From contig ONRP01000006.1 in NCBI GenBank assembly GCA_900320245.1, forward strand, positions 1 through 64,000: a stretch of 64,000 nt of DNA, given 5' to 3'. Shown piece by piece: positions 8,177 to 17,104 of the stretch. Within the stretch, counting starts at the first letter, position 1. Every line of letters begins with the position of its first letter. The translations under genes were made by a program, and so were the position numbers. The notes under the pieces were generated by a model, which had not been told where the DNA came from, made no database searches, and was given only the letters and a program-made list of their open reading frames with translations. The DNA is from an uncultured Prevotellaceae bacterium (GTDB taxonomy: Bacteria; Bacteroidota; Bacteroidia; Bacteroidales; Muribaculaceae).

Positions 8177-11100
8177 TCACGACAAAGCCTGGCCCCGCTC
8201 GTTGACGATGACACCCAGCGTCGTGTACCATACACGGCCGGCGATGGGCGTGCCGGGGAAGATGGCGCGCAACTTGTCGATGTAGCGCTGCACCTGCCCG
8301 CAGTATTTCTTGTCGCGGCGCAGGTTGCCCGTCTTATAGTCGATGACGAGTATCTGGCCGTCGGGGCGGCGCACGATGCGGTCGGGGCGCAGATTCTCGA
8401 TGCCGCCGTCATCCCACAGCGAGGAGCCGGCACTGGTGATGGTGCGCTCGCTGTACACCTTGTTGGCCGGGTCAAACCAAGTGGCGACAGCCCCCTTTCC
8501 AGCCATGATGGGCTCGCGCACCAGGGCATTGACGTTGTCGATGCCACAGGGGTCATCGGCATCGCGGGTAATCACGCCGTGCTTGAGGGCGTCGGCAATG
8601 ACGCGGTCCACATCGCGGCTGTCGGTGATACGGCTCAGCACACTATGCAGGCGGATACCGGCATGGATGCGGCCGCTGGAGGCATTGTCGAGGCGCACCT
8701 TGATGCCCGGCGGCACAGGGGCCACACGGTAGCCACCGATGTCCTCGGTGACCGTGCCGTCTTGAGACACGGGGCGCAGGGCCTCGAGTTCCTCACGTGA
8801 CGACTGCACACCGTATTCACGCCAATCGGCATCCACGGCCTCGGCAACAGGCACCATCAAGCCGCCATTGTCGGCAAAATCGCGCAACAGTCCCGTCACC
8901 AACCGCTCGGCCGGCGCCTTGCCGGTGGGTTTGGCAAAGATGTGCAGTTCGGTGCACGGGCGGGTAAAGGCCACGTAGGTCTTGTTCAGGTTGTCGATCA
9001 TCTGGTCGGTCCACTGCTTGTCGAGGAATCGGGCTGCATTGCCCTGCAGTCCCGAGAGTTCGTTCAACTTGACCAGATGGTTCTTGAACACACTCACCAG
9101 CGGCGGCACGATTTTGTCATCGACGGGACAGTCGCCGATGGGCAGCGACTTCAGCATGTCGCCAAAGTCGGCCTTGGGCATCCAGTAGCGCTCAGAATTC
9201 TGCCCGTTGTCAATCAGATACCACTTGCCGTAGGGGATGATGACACAATCAAACTCCAGCCCCTTGGCCTTGTGGATGGTCATGATGTTGATGGCATCGC
9301 CCTGGTTGGTGCTGCTCACGGCCAGGCGGCCCTTCATCTCGTCCCAGTACTTGAGGAATTCACGCACACTGCCACCGCCCGACTGCGACGAGAAGGCTGT
9401 CACCTCGTCCTGGAACGCCATCAGGAAAGCCGTCTCGCGGTCCACGTCGCGCCACGACGACGGGTCGTCCTTGAAGCGCGCGATGATGTTCTCGACGATG
9501 CTCACCAGCGTGGTCAACTCGTAGCCCGACGGCAGCATCGAGGCCAGCATCTCGGCATGGTCCATGCCGCCAGCAGCACCGGCATCGGGTTGGTCGGCAA
9601 GGCTCTGTACCAGCAGTTTGCCGTTGGCATCGGCATCGGTGCCCTCGGTGGCGGTAACGGCCTTGATGAAGGTGTCCATCGCAGCATACAGGCGCTGGTC
9701 GCTGGCCCGTTGGCCTAGCAGGGTACGAGTCTGGCGGTCGGCGGGTTGCGATTCTTCATCATTGTCGTTATCATCATCCTCGGCAGCGGCAAACTGGCTG
9801 ATGTCGATGAAGCGCAGCATGGCGATGATGCGCCTGATGATGGGAGAATTGTTCAGCAGCAGCGATTCGCCCGAGACGATATTAATTTTCTCGCCCTCGG
9901 TCTGCTGATTATAGTTGAGGATACACTCCACGACGGCATTGCCCTCGCGGTTGGAGTTGACAAGAATGCCCATCCTGCCCCACCCGAAGCGTTCATGCAA
10001 CTGGAGCAGGTAGCCGGGCAGCACCGTCAGCACATCAACGTCGCCCTCCTGGCCCTCGTTGGCCTTGCCATCGGACTCAGCGCCGCCATCATCCACAGCG
10101 CCGCCCTCGAGCGACGATGCGGCAATGGTGGGCTCGCCGAGCAGGCGGCTGTAGTCACCGAACATCACCCGTACATAGCCGGGCACCTTGGCGGTGTCGA
10201 TGTTGGCGGGAAAACCCTGTTCCACATCACGATAGGTCGTCGCCACGGCGGCATTGTCGGCAAAGCGTTCACGCATGAAGGAGAACAACGCGTTGTTGAA
10301 CTCGATGATGTTGCGCGAACTGCGGTAATTCACCGACGACGGTTCGCCGGGCTTGACGGGCGGCTGATAGATGTCATTCCTGAAGTCATTGTCCACCTTC
10401 TCGCGGAAAACCAGGGGGTCGGCATTGCGGAAGCGGTAAATCGACTGCTTGGCGTCGCCGATGAGCATATTGAAATTGTTGTTGGCGATACTCTCGAGCA
10501 ACAGGCCCTTGAAGTTCTCATACTGCTTGGTGCTCGTGTCCTGGAACTCGTCGATCATGAAGTGGGAAATCATCGTTCCCACGCGCTCATAGACAAAGTC
10601 GGAGCCGCTGTCGAGCACTGCGCCGATCAACTCGTTGGTGTCGCCGATGAGGATGGTGTTGGTGTCGTGGCGGTACCTCTCGAGAAATACGTCAATCATC
10701 GCCAGCATACCCAGCAGGCCCAGGTTGTCCTCGATGTCCTGCAAGAAGGTGACCGACGTCTGAATCGAGAACTGGCGCTTGATCATGTTCCCTGCCTCCT
10801 CCACCACCGCAGTGTCGACATTGGCCGACTTGACGAACTGGTTGTCGAGTTTGCCCTGAGCGATGGTGGTGAGTATCCTCGTGCTGAACGGCTTCAGTTC
10901 ATCGGCCTGGTACCACGTCTTGAAGGTGTTCTTGAGCAACTGCTGACTGCCATAGGGCTCCAGCAGGCGGTGCAGGTCGGCCAGTGATGCATTCAGCGCC
11001 TCGTCGGCCTGCTTGACGAGTTGGTTCATGCGCTGCTTGAAGGCACGTATGCGGGAAAAGTCGCTCATGAACGGCCGCTTGCAGTGGCCCGTGTCGTCAC

Positions 11101-11827
11101 ACTCGCCCAGATAGTCGCGTATGTCATCCATGCTCGAACGGAACAACTCTGTCTTGAGTTGCTTGGCAAACTCGAGCAGTTCGCCGCCGTCGTCAAAGAA
11201 TTTCCACCGCTTCTTCTCCACGTCGCCACGAATCAGGTGGCGCTGGTACTCCTTCACCCACTGGTCCACCTGCGACTTCTGACCCTCCTTGCCCAGCGAG
11301 AGCAGGAAGTTGTGCACCGCCACGCGGATGGCATAGTCCTCCTCGAGTTGGATGTCGTAACCGTAGTCACGGTCCAATTCGCGGGCAAAATTGCGCAGGA
11401 CGCTCTGGAAGAACGAGTCAATCGTGCTCACATTGAAGTTGCTGTAGTCGAACAGCAACTCGCTCAGTGCCTGGCGCGCCAAATCACGCACCCGGGCTTC
11501 GGTCAGGCCCGACAACTGCATGAACCCGGCCAGGTAGTCGCTCTTCACGCCAGGCTGCGAGAGTTTGTACAGTTCCTTGACGATGCGGTCCTTCATCTCG
11601 GCAGTGGCCTTATTGGTGAAGGTGATGGCCAGCAACAGGCGGTGGGCGTTCAGCAGGCGCGTATCATCCAACTGGCGGCGCGGCTTCACTTGGCCGTTCT
11701 CGTCGGTCTGGAACAGCAGGTGCTTGATGTACTGCAGCGCCAGGTTGTAGGTCTTGCCCGAGCCGGCCGATGCTTTCATCACCAGCATATTGCGGCGATG
11801 GTTGGGGGTAGTATTCTTGTCGTTCAT
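8177..11827 (-). CDS. UvrD/Rep-type helicase-nuclease (AddA/RecB-like)
   Basis: The 1216-residue protein is a superfamily 1A helicase fused to a C-terminal PD-(D/E)XK nuclease. Visible motifs are Walker A KASAGSGKT (about 18-26), Walker B MIDEFQDTS (about 424), NIMTIHKAKGLEFD, YVAFTRPCTELHIF and the nuclease core ILVIDYKTGN near residue 1165 with a following QVQRY. Such enzymes process double-strand DNA ends for RecA loading with an AddB-like partner. No AddB homologue is in the window; its neighbours are argS and a SUI1 gene. A long acidic insertion (about 680-700, DDDNDNDEE) separates helicase subdomains. Family assignment is firm; naming it AddA rather than a stand-alone helicase-nuclease is inference. 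Confidence 0.88.
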   Translation of the reverse strand: MNDKNTTPNHRRNMLVMKASAGSGKTYNLALQYIKHLLFQTDENGQVKPRRQLDDTRLLNAHRLLLAITFTNKATAEMKDRIVKELYKLSQPGVKSDYLAGFMQLSGLTEARVRDLARQALSELLFDYSNFNVSTIDSFFQSVLRNFARELDRDYGYDIQLEEDYAIRVAVHNFLLSLGKEGQKSQVDQWVKEYQRHLIRGDVEKKRWKFFDDGGELLEFAKQLKTELFRSSMDDIRDYLGECDDTGHCKRPFMSDFSRIRAFKQRMNQLVKQADEALNASLADLHRLLEPYGSQQLLKNTFKTWYQADELKPFSTRILTTIAQGKLDNQFVKSANVDTAVVEEAGNMIKRQFSIQTSVTFLQDIEDNLGLLGMLAMIDVFLERYRHDTNTILIGDTNELIGAVLDSGSDFVYERVGTMISHFMIDEFQDTSTKQYENFKGLLLESIANNNFNMLIGDAKQSIYRFRNADPLVFREKVDNDFRNDIYQPPVKPGEPSSVNYRSSRNIIEFNNALFSFMRERFADNAAVATTYRDVEQGFPANIDTAKVPGYVRVMFGDYSRLLGEPTIAASSLEGGAVDDGGAESDGKANEGQEGDVDVLTVLPGYLLQLHERFGWGRMGILVNSNREGNAVVECILNYNQQTEGEKINIVSGESLLLNNSPIIRRIIAMLRFIDISQFAAAEDDDNDNDEESQPADRQTRTLLGQRASDQRLYAAMDTFIKAVTATEGTDADANGKLLVQSLADQPDAGAAGGMDHAEMLASMLPSGYELTTLVSIVENIIARFKDDPSSWRDVDRETAFLMAFQDEVTAFSSQSGGGSVREFLKYWDEMKGRLAVSSTNQGDAINIMTIHKAKGLEFDCVIIPYGKWYLIDNGQNSERYWMPKADFGDMLKSLPIGDCPVDDKIVPPLVSVFKNHLVKLNELSGLQGNAARFLDKQWTDQMIDNLNKTYVAFTRPCTELHIFAKPTGKAPAERLVTGLLRDFADNGGLMVPVAEAVDADWREYGVQSSREELEALRPVSQDGTVTEDIGGYRVAPVPPGIKVRLDNASSGRIHAGIRLHSVLSRITDSRDVDRVIADALKHGVITRDADDPCGIDNVNALVREPIMAGKGAVATWFDPANKVYSERTITSAGSSLWDDGGIENLRPDRIVRRPDGQILVIDYKTGNLRRDKKYCGQVQRYIDKLRAIFPGTPIAGRVWYTTLGVIVNERGQALS

Positions 11828-11888
11828 AGTTCGTGATGGGTGGTGTCAATCATTTGCGTTGATGCCGTTAATCTCGCTTCAATGGGGG

Positions 11889-12248
11889 TCAAATCACGCG
11901 GGCCTTGAAACCCATGCCCTGCAACAGGTCGAGCACCTGCTGGCGACAGTCGCCCTGGATGAGTATCTCTCCGCCACGGGCACTGCCGCCCACGCCCAGG
12001 CTGCGCTTCAGTTGCGAAGCCACCGTCTTGAGGGCCTCGTCGTCACACACAAAACCGGTGACGATGGTCGCCTGCTTGCCACCACGGCCCTTGCTCTCGA
12101 ACACGATGTCCAGCCGGCGTCCTCCCTGCTGCTCCACAGGTCCGGCCTGTTGGGCGGGCTGCTCGTCGGGGGTGGGTGCTGCGGTTTCCTCGTTGGCGGG
12201 CAAGTTGAACGCCTTGCCCAGGGCGTCTTTCCAGTCCATATTGTTCAT
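11889..12248 (-). CDS. SUI1/eIF1-family translation factor (YciH-like)
   Basis: The SUI1 domain is clear in the last 70 residues, with KGRGGKQATIVTGF, LKRSLGVGGSARGGEILIQGD and a closing helix ending GFKARVI. It is preceded by a Pro/Gln/Glu-rich linker. I chose the start at 12248 (MNNMDWKDALGKAF, 119 residues). The upstream open frame to 12374 is AT-rich, overlaps the divergent ferredoxin promoter region and codes a hydrophobic stretch absent from the family. The Met three codons later (12239) is equally possible. Bacterial SUI1 proteins bind the ribosome and are thought to affect initiation fidelity; that role is extrapolated. Confidence 0.87.
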   Translation of the reverse strand: MNNMDWKDALGKAFNLPANEETAAPTPDEQPAQQAGPVEQQGGRRLDIVFESKGRGGKQATIVTGFVCDDEALKTVASQLKRSLGVGGSARGGEILIQGDCRQQVLDLLQGMGFKARVI

Positions 12249-12380
12249 TGCGGTAGAAAAAATTTTGTCGTGCGTTAAACCTTTCACATTGTCTAACATC
12301 AAAGGTACAAAATTTTGGCGAATAATGGACATTAAAAACCAAAAAACTGCCGTCATGAAATAAAATTCATCCAAAAAGGC

Positions 12381-12410
12381 TTTTCAATTCAAATAAAAGC
12401 ACTACTTTTG
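12381..12410 (+). promoter_or_regulatory. Ferredoxin promoter
   Basis: TTTTC (12381-12385) lies about 18 bp before TACTTTTG (12403-12410), a perfect TAnnTTTG -7 element, 49 bp upstream of the ferredoxin ATG. Confidence 0.75.
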
Positions 12411-12459
12411 TGGAACTGTTTACTTTTACTTTAATTAATTCACTTAAATTCAACACAAA

Positions 12460-12630
12460 ATGGCTTACGTAATTTCTGATAGTTGTGTAGCATGTGGCAC
12501 TTGCCAGTCGGTATGTCCCGCTGATGCAATCAAGGAAGGTGACATCTACTCGATCGATCCCGATACCTGCTTGGACTGCGGTACCTGCGCTGACGCTTGC
12601 CCCACCGGTGCTATCGCTCCCGGCGAGTAA
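12460..12630 (+). CDS. 2[4Fe-4S] ferredoxin
   Basis: This 56-residue protein starts at the ATG at 12460 and stops at TAA 12628-12630. It has two clostridial-type cluster motifs: Cys9, Cys12, Cys15, Cys19-Pro and Cys37, Cys40, Cys43, Cys47-Pro. Each is CxxCxxCxxxCP, and each set supplies three ligands to one cluster and the fourth to the other. It should be a small cytosolic low-potential electron carrier, for example for pyruvate:ferredoxin oxidoreductase or hydrogenase in an anaerobe. It is a monocistronic unit with a good promoter and a strong terminator, divergent from the SUI1 gene. Confidence 0.95.
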   Translation: MAYVISDSCVACGTCQSVCPADAIKEGDIYSIDPDTCLDCGTCADACPTGAIAPGE

Positions 12631-12661
12631 TCACAAGCATTATCATCAAACAGACAGCAAT

Positions 12662-12700
12662 GCGGCTGCCATCCCTCACCAGGGACGCAGCCGCTTTGTT
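12662..12700 (+). terminator. Ferredoxin terminator
   Basis: GCGGCTGC (12662-12669) pairs with GCAGCCGC (12687-12694). An inner TCCCT/AGGGA pairing extends the stem, and TTTGTT follows. It lies 32 bp after the ferredoxin stop. Confidence 0.88.
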
Positions 12701-12759
12701 ATTGCCCCACTACCCCACACCGAGAATCAATAAGGCACCCCACGCCAGTCCCCTCCCAA

Positions 12760-12800
12760 AGTCCCCAGGCCGGTTCCCTTGAGTCCCCAGGCCGGTTCCC
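12760..12800. repeat. 19-bp direct repeat pair, 22-bp period
   Basis: AGTCCCCAGGCCGGTTCCC occurs at 12760-12778 and again, identical, at 12782-12800. A small CCGCGA/TCGCGG hairpin follows. The rest of 12700-12860 shows no gene. Confidence 0.85.
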
Positions 12801-12858
12801 CATGCCGCGACTCCGTCGCGGCCCAATAAATCCCCCAATAAGAGAAACATCAATAATG

Positions 12859-12892
12859 ACGCGACGCGCGGCTATTGAGCCACGCGTCGCGT
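12859..12892 (-). terminator. Hairpin after the C25 peptidase gene
   Basis: ACGCGACGCG (12859-12868) and CGCGTCGCGT (12883-12892) form a perfect 10-bp GC-rich stem with a 14-nt loop. It lies 36 bp beyond the stop of the minus-strand C25 gene. The following tract (CATTATTG) is only weakly T-rich. Confidence 0.65.
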
Positions 12893-12927
12893 TTCAGTTC
12901 ATGAGGCGAGACGCCTCTGTTTCAAAA

Positions 12928-15900
12928 TCAGTTGGCTGCCCTCTTCACGGGGTCGAGCACGATGAGTTTGTTGATGGGCGTGCCGCCATAGTTGCCGCCG
13001 TTGTTGTAGGTACCGAAGTAGCGGTACAAACCGGCGGGAACCTTGTTGCCGTTCATGTCCTTCAGGTCCCAGTTCACGGGGAAACTGCTGGTAGTGGTCA
13101 TCCACACCAGGTTACCCGTGGCGTCGGTAACACGGACAATCACCTCGGGCATACGGGCCAGCGTGGTCTCCAGGTCAAAGTTCACATCCCCGTCAACAAA
13201 TGCGGGCAACTTGTCGGCCGTCAGGTTGGCCATGCCGCTCTGTCCCACCATGAACGAGATGGTGCGGGTGGCGCTGTTGCCCAGCATGTCAAACACGGTG
13301 TAGGTCAACGTGTGGAGGCCTTCTGACAGGTTGTTGAGCGGGAACTCAATATGCAACTGCTTGCCCTCGTCCGAGAGGGTGGCATAACTCGAGATGTCGC
13401 TGTAGGAGGGTTTGCCGCCGTCGAGCACGAGCATCATGCCGGCATCGCCCGAGTTGGACTGCACGTTGATGCCCTGGTCGTCGCTGGCGTTGATGTACAG
13501 GACAGAACTGTTGCCCACGGTAGCACCGTCGGCAAACGAGGTCTCGTCGTTGATGTACATGTTGGTGATGACGGGCGACTGGTTGTCGGTGATAGCCTGG
13601 CTCTCGTTATAGGCGAGCATCGTGATCTGCTTGGTGAAGCCGTTGACCATGACGCTGCTGTTGTCCTTGTGGGCATAGACGCGCAGGAGCACGTCGGCGT
13701 TCTTGGCCTGCACCTTGCGCGGCACAATCACATAACCGGTGAACTGACCGTTCACCACGCGGCCGGTCACCTCGGCCAGTTTCTCGCGGTTGAAATAGAT
13801 GTCACGGTCCACACCCTGGCCCGATACGGTGAAGGTGAGCGTCGTGAACAGGTCTTGCTTGTCATAGAGCGTCACCGTGGCGTCGCCATTGAAACTGGTG
13901 TCCACATTACCCTCCTCGTCGACCACCTGGGCCTTGACCTGGAACTTCATCAGCGGGCTGATGTTGGCCTTGGCGCTGGGATTGGTCACGTTGGTGTTGT
14001 TGACCCAAGTGATGTTGAAACGCGACACGGGATAATTGATGCGGATGGCGGGGTCACCCAGCAGCAGGAACGACAACTTGTTGGTGTTGCTCGAATTGAA
14101 GCCCAACTTGGCCTGCATGTAGGCCTCGCCCAGGGTGGGCATGGTGCCCGTCGTGGCGTTGCTGAACATGGCATTCAGGAAGAAGCGGTTCAGCATGTCG
14201 TTGTCGGTGGCATATACCATGCGCGACGAGGTCATCAGGGCGATGGCACCGCCGTCACGCTTGTGGAACATCAGTTCGGCGATACCGCGAGCCTCACCGT
14301 CATAGTGGGCGACATCACAGCAAGCCGTCGACATGATGGGCAGGTGGGGATAATTGGTGGTCACCACATCGCCCACGGTCCACATGGAGTTGTGCTTGGT
14401 GAAGTTCAGCGGACCGGCATGGCCCACATAGGTGGCAAAGTACACACCGTCCTTGAGGATGTTGCTCAGCAATTGCTTGGCCTCGGTAGCGGTCTTGCGG
14501 CCGACGACAAGGTTGGGCTCGCTGTTGCTGCGCGGATACATCGTGTTGTGGACAGTCGTCACGTGCATGCCCGTACCCAGTTCGTTGTCAATCTGGTTCT
14601 TGTAGCCCTCACCCTGGAACATGTACAGTCCCCTGTCGGGTGCGTCGGAGAACACCATCGTCCTGTTGCGCCACACACCGTAGTCGGGGTTGGACAAGTA
14701 CTCAGCGAGTTTGTCGACATCGCTGCGGGCCTCCTCGGCATTGATACTGGTCATGCGGCCCACACCGATGCACAGCGCCTCGGAGGGAATGCTGGCACCC
14801 GAGTTGTCCCTCAGGAAACCAAAGAAGTCGTCGCAGGTGTAGGAGAAGTCCTCATAGTTACTGTTATCGCTCTGGTAGGTGAGCAACTGGCCCTCATGCT
14901 TACCCAGAAGTTCACGGTTGTCAAAACTGCCGGTACCCAGCAGCAACAGGTTCTTGAACTTGGTGCTGTTGCGGTCATACAGCATCTTGCACATCAGGCG
15001 ATAGCCCATGGCATCGCGCGTGCCGCTGGAAAACTCGTTGAACACTTGTTCCTGGTTCACGACAGCGACATCGATGCCATCGACGGCGGCGTGCAGGTCG
15101 GCGATGCGCTGGGCCTGATCCATCATCGACTTGTCGGTGATAATGAGCATATCGGGCACTGCCATACCGTGCAGGTTCTGGTTCTCGACGGGTTCAAAGC
15201 CGCTGATCTTCTTCAGCGTCTTGGTCGGGTCAAAGGCCACATACATTGACGTCGTGGCGCTCGTGGCAAAGAAGTAGACACCCTGGCCGCTCTCATCGTT
15301 ATACTCCTCAAGGGGCATATCGAGGGGCGAACTGGTGTTCATGATGTTCCACACCACGATATTGTCGGAGGCGTTGGGCAGCATGAAGCGCTCATTGCCT
15401 CGGGTTAAACCGTAGCCCATCACCATCTGGCCGTCACTATCATCGTCCAGGATGTTCTGCTGGGTATAGGTGATGATGAACAGGTCCAGACGGGCAATCG
15501 TGGCACTGAAGTCAGAAACATTGTTCTTCAGGATCGGCTCAAACTGACCATGCTCTGCCGGGTGGGTCAACTTCACCCTGCCATAAGGCGAGGCGAAATT
15601 ATACATCACATAACTGCTACCCGGCGTGTAGATGCGCGACAAACCCTGGGAAAAGTTGGTGCTGTCGGCAGCGCCTCCACTGTGGAGTACACCGTTGGCA
15701 TAGCACATGGCCGACGCGTTGGCGGCAAGAGTGGTGTATACGACTACCGTGCTGTCGGCCAGGCCGGGCAGGTAATAGTCCACCTTGAGGTTACCCGACG
15801 TGAAGTCCTCACCCAGCATTTCCTTACCCGAGTTGGTGAACGACACCAATTCCTTCTCGTGGTAGTAGAAGTTCAGGCTCGTGGGCTTGTCAACATAGTT

Positions 15901-16380
15901 GTCGACCGAAATGGGCGTCATGTGTATGGGATGGACATCGCCGGTGTTGTCCTCGACCAGGAAATAGCAACCCACCTGAGAATAGGGATTGAACACACGC
16001 GTGAAGTGGGGAGCGGTGGCGCCGTCCGACATCGAATAGGCAATAGGGCCACGGCCGTAAAAACAAATCTTGTTGCCTTCACGCAGCATGGGGACAGCCT
16101 TCAGGTCGTCGGGGGCACGGCCGTTCAGCACCTCACTGATGCGGTTACCGCCGTTGCCGTAGATCTTCACCTTGGCCGGGTTGTTGAAACCCATCGCACG
16201 CAGTTCCTCATACGTGATTTCATACACACCATCCTCAGGAATCGTAATCTTCACCCAATTGCCGGTGGCGAGTCGGGAAGTGGTCGCATAGACCGACGGG
16301 TTGAACGCATGGGCAGCCATAGACACGCAGAGTGCCATCAATGCTGCGCATACGAGTTGAAGTTTAGTCAGTTTGCTCAT
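12928..16380 (-). CDS. C25 (gingipain-family) cysteine peptidase, PorU-like paralogue
   Basis: The 1150-residue protein has a signal peptide (about 1-25). An N-terminal beta domain follows (WVKITIPEDGVYEITYEEL), then a C25 catalytic region with His654 (TYVGHAGPLNF) and Cys687 (STACCDVAHYD). Ig-like repeats lead to a FlgD/T9SS-type C-terminal domain (NWDLKDMNGNKVPAGLYRY). The architecture and size match PorU, the T9SS sortase that removes cargo C-terminal domains and attaches cargo to A-LPS. A second protein of the same architecture lies at 17942-21376 and looks the more typical PorU at its C-terminus. This one may be a specialised sortase or a surface protease; catalytic residues are retained. 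Confidence 0.82.
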   Translation of the reverse strand: MSKLTKLQLVCAALMALCVSMAAHAFNPSVYATTSRLATGNWVKITIPEDGVYEITYEELRAMGFNNPAKVKIYGNGGNRISEVLNGRAPDDLKAVPMLREGNKICFYGRGPIAYSMSDGATAPHFTRVFNPYSQVGCYFLVEDNTGDVHPIHMTPISVDNYVDKPTSLNFYYHEKELVSFTNSGKEMLGEDFTSGNLKVDYYLPGLADSTVVVYTTLAANASAMCYANGVLHSGGAADSTNFSQGLSRIYTPGSSYVMYNFASPYGRVKLTHPAEHGQFEPILKNNVSDFSATIARLDLFIITYTQQNILDDDSDGQMVMGYGLTRGNERFMLPNASDNIVVWNIMNTSSPLDMPLEEYNDESGQGVYFFATSATTSMYVAFDPTKTLKKISGFEPVENQNLHGMAVPDMLIITDKSMMDQAQRIADLHAAVDGIDVAVVNQEQVFNEFSSGTRDAMGYRLMCKMLYDRNSTKFKNLLLLGTGSFDNRELLGKHEGQLLTYQSDNSNYEDFSYTCDDFFGFLRDNSGASIPSEALCIGVGRMTSINAEEARSDVDKLAEYLSNPDYGVWRNRTMVFSDAPDRGLYMFQGEGYKNQIDNELGTGMHVTTVHNTMYPRSNSEPNLVVGRKTATEAKQLLSNILKDGVYFATYVGHAGPLNFTKHNSMWTVGDVVTTNYPHLPIMSTACCDVAHYDGEARGIAELMFHKRDGGAIALMTSSRMVYATDNDMLNRFFLNAMFSNATTGTMPTLGEAYMQAKLGFNSSNTNKLSFLLLGDPAIRINYPVSRFNITWVNNTNVTNPSAKANISPLMKFQVKAQVVDEEGNVDTSFNGDATVTLYDKQDLFTTLTFTVSGQGVDRDIYFNREKLAEVTGRVVNGQFTGYVIVPRKVQAKNADVLLRVYAHKDNSSVMVNGFTKQITMLAYNESQAITDNQSPVITNMYINDETSFADGATVGNSSVLYINASDDQGINVQSNSGDAGMMLVLDGGKPSYSDISSYATLSDEGKQLHIEFPLNNLSEGLHTLTYTVFDMLGNSATRTISFMVGQSGMANLTADKLPAFVDGDVNFDLETTLARMPEVIVRVTDATGNLVWMTTTSSFPVNWDLKDMNGNKVPAGLYRYFGTYNNGGNYGGTPINKLIVLDPVKRAAN

Positions 16381-16464
16381 ATCAGTTGTTTATAGTTCTA
16401 TACAAAACTTTAGTTGTTGTCCTTATCTCTTGACCGCTGCCGGGACGCGACCCGGTGGCGGATA

Positions 16465-17040
16465 CTACAGTTTCACTTTCACGTCCAGCACCTGCCGTCC
16501 CGCAATGGTCGCCGCCAAGCGCATTCCTGGAGCCAGCGCGCAACCTGGAGCGGTATCGCCCGTGAACAGCAGGTCGCCCATCTTGATGCTGCAACGCGTG
16601 CTCACGCCGGCAAGCAGGTCGTCGAGCGGCTTGCACATGTCGGCCAGACAATGGCGCGACACCACAGTGCCGTCGACCGTCACCTCGACCGGCTCATGCA
16701 ACGCGTCGGTCAGGCTCGAGACTTCCACCCAGTCGCCAACGATGGCTGCGCCGTCGAAGGCGCGGTCCAGTGCCGACAATGCGGGCCGGTCACTGTTCTG
16801 GGCCACCACACTGAAGGCTGCCGTCAGGGCATCCCAATAGCGGTGGGCAAACTTGGGCGCGATGCACTTGCCCAAGCGGCTGGTGCGCACCACAATGGCA
16901 GGTGTCGCCACAAAGCGCTGCGCGAAGTCGGGCACGAAAAACGGTCTGCCGCTGTACAGAATCGACGAATCGGCCATGAGGTAACTCTGGAGGGTGCCCG
17001 CCTCCGTGCCGTAGTTCCCGGTGAATCCGATGACCTTCAT
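16465..17040 (-). CDS. Fumarylacetoacetate hydrolase-fold protein, possibly inactive
   Basis: The 191-residue protein matches the short FAH-family proteins of Bacteroidales: RPFFVPDFAQRF, SRLGKCIAPKFAHRYWDALTAAF, then a beta-rich C-terminal half with MGDLLFTGDTAPG. Family members are Mg/Mn-dependent acylpyruvase, decarboxylase or hydrolase enzymes. In the relatives I recall, the strand before SRLGK carries acidic metal ligands (a YExEVV-type segment); here it reads ATPAIVVRT with no acidic residue. The usual RDLQ-type segment is also replaced. Metal binding may therefore be lost, and a catalytic role is doubtful. It sits between rex and the C25 gene, all minus strand. Confidence 0.72.
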   Translation of the reverse strand: MKVIGFTGNYGTEAGTLQSYLMADSSILYSGRPFFVPDFAQRFVATPAIVVRTSRLGKCIAPKFAHRYWDALTAAFSVVAQNSDRPALSALDRAFDGAAIVGDWVEVSSLTDALHEPVEVTVDGTVVSRHCLADMCKPLDDLLAGVSTRCSIKMGDLLFTGDTAPGCALAPGMRLAATIAGRQVLDVKVKL

Positions 17041-17104
17041 ACCTCCAGTGGTGTTAAGCCTTCCTTACACTGATTGCTGTCGAGAAATCCTAACGCCCGT
17101 TTCG

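Noticed and set aside
12249..12374. Upstream extension of the SUI1 gene
   Set aside because: The extension is hydrophobic, AT-rich and not part of SUI1 proteins. The Met at 12248 or 12239 fits.
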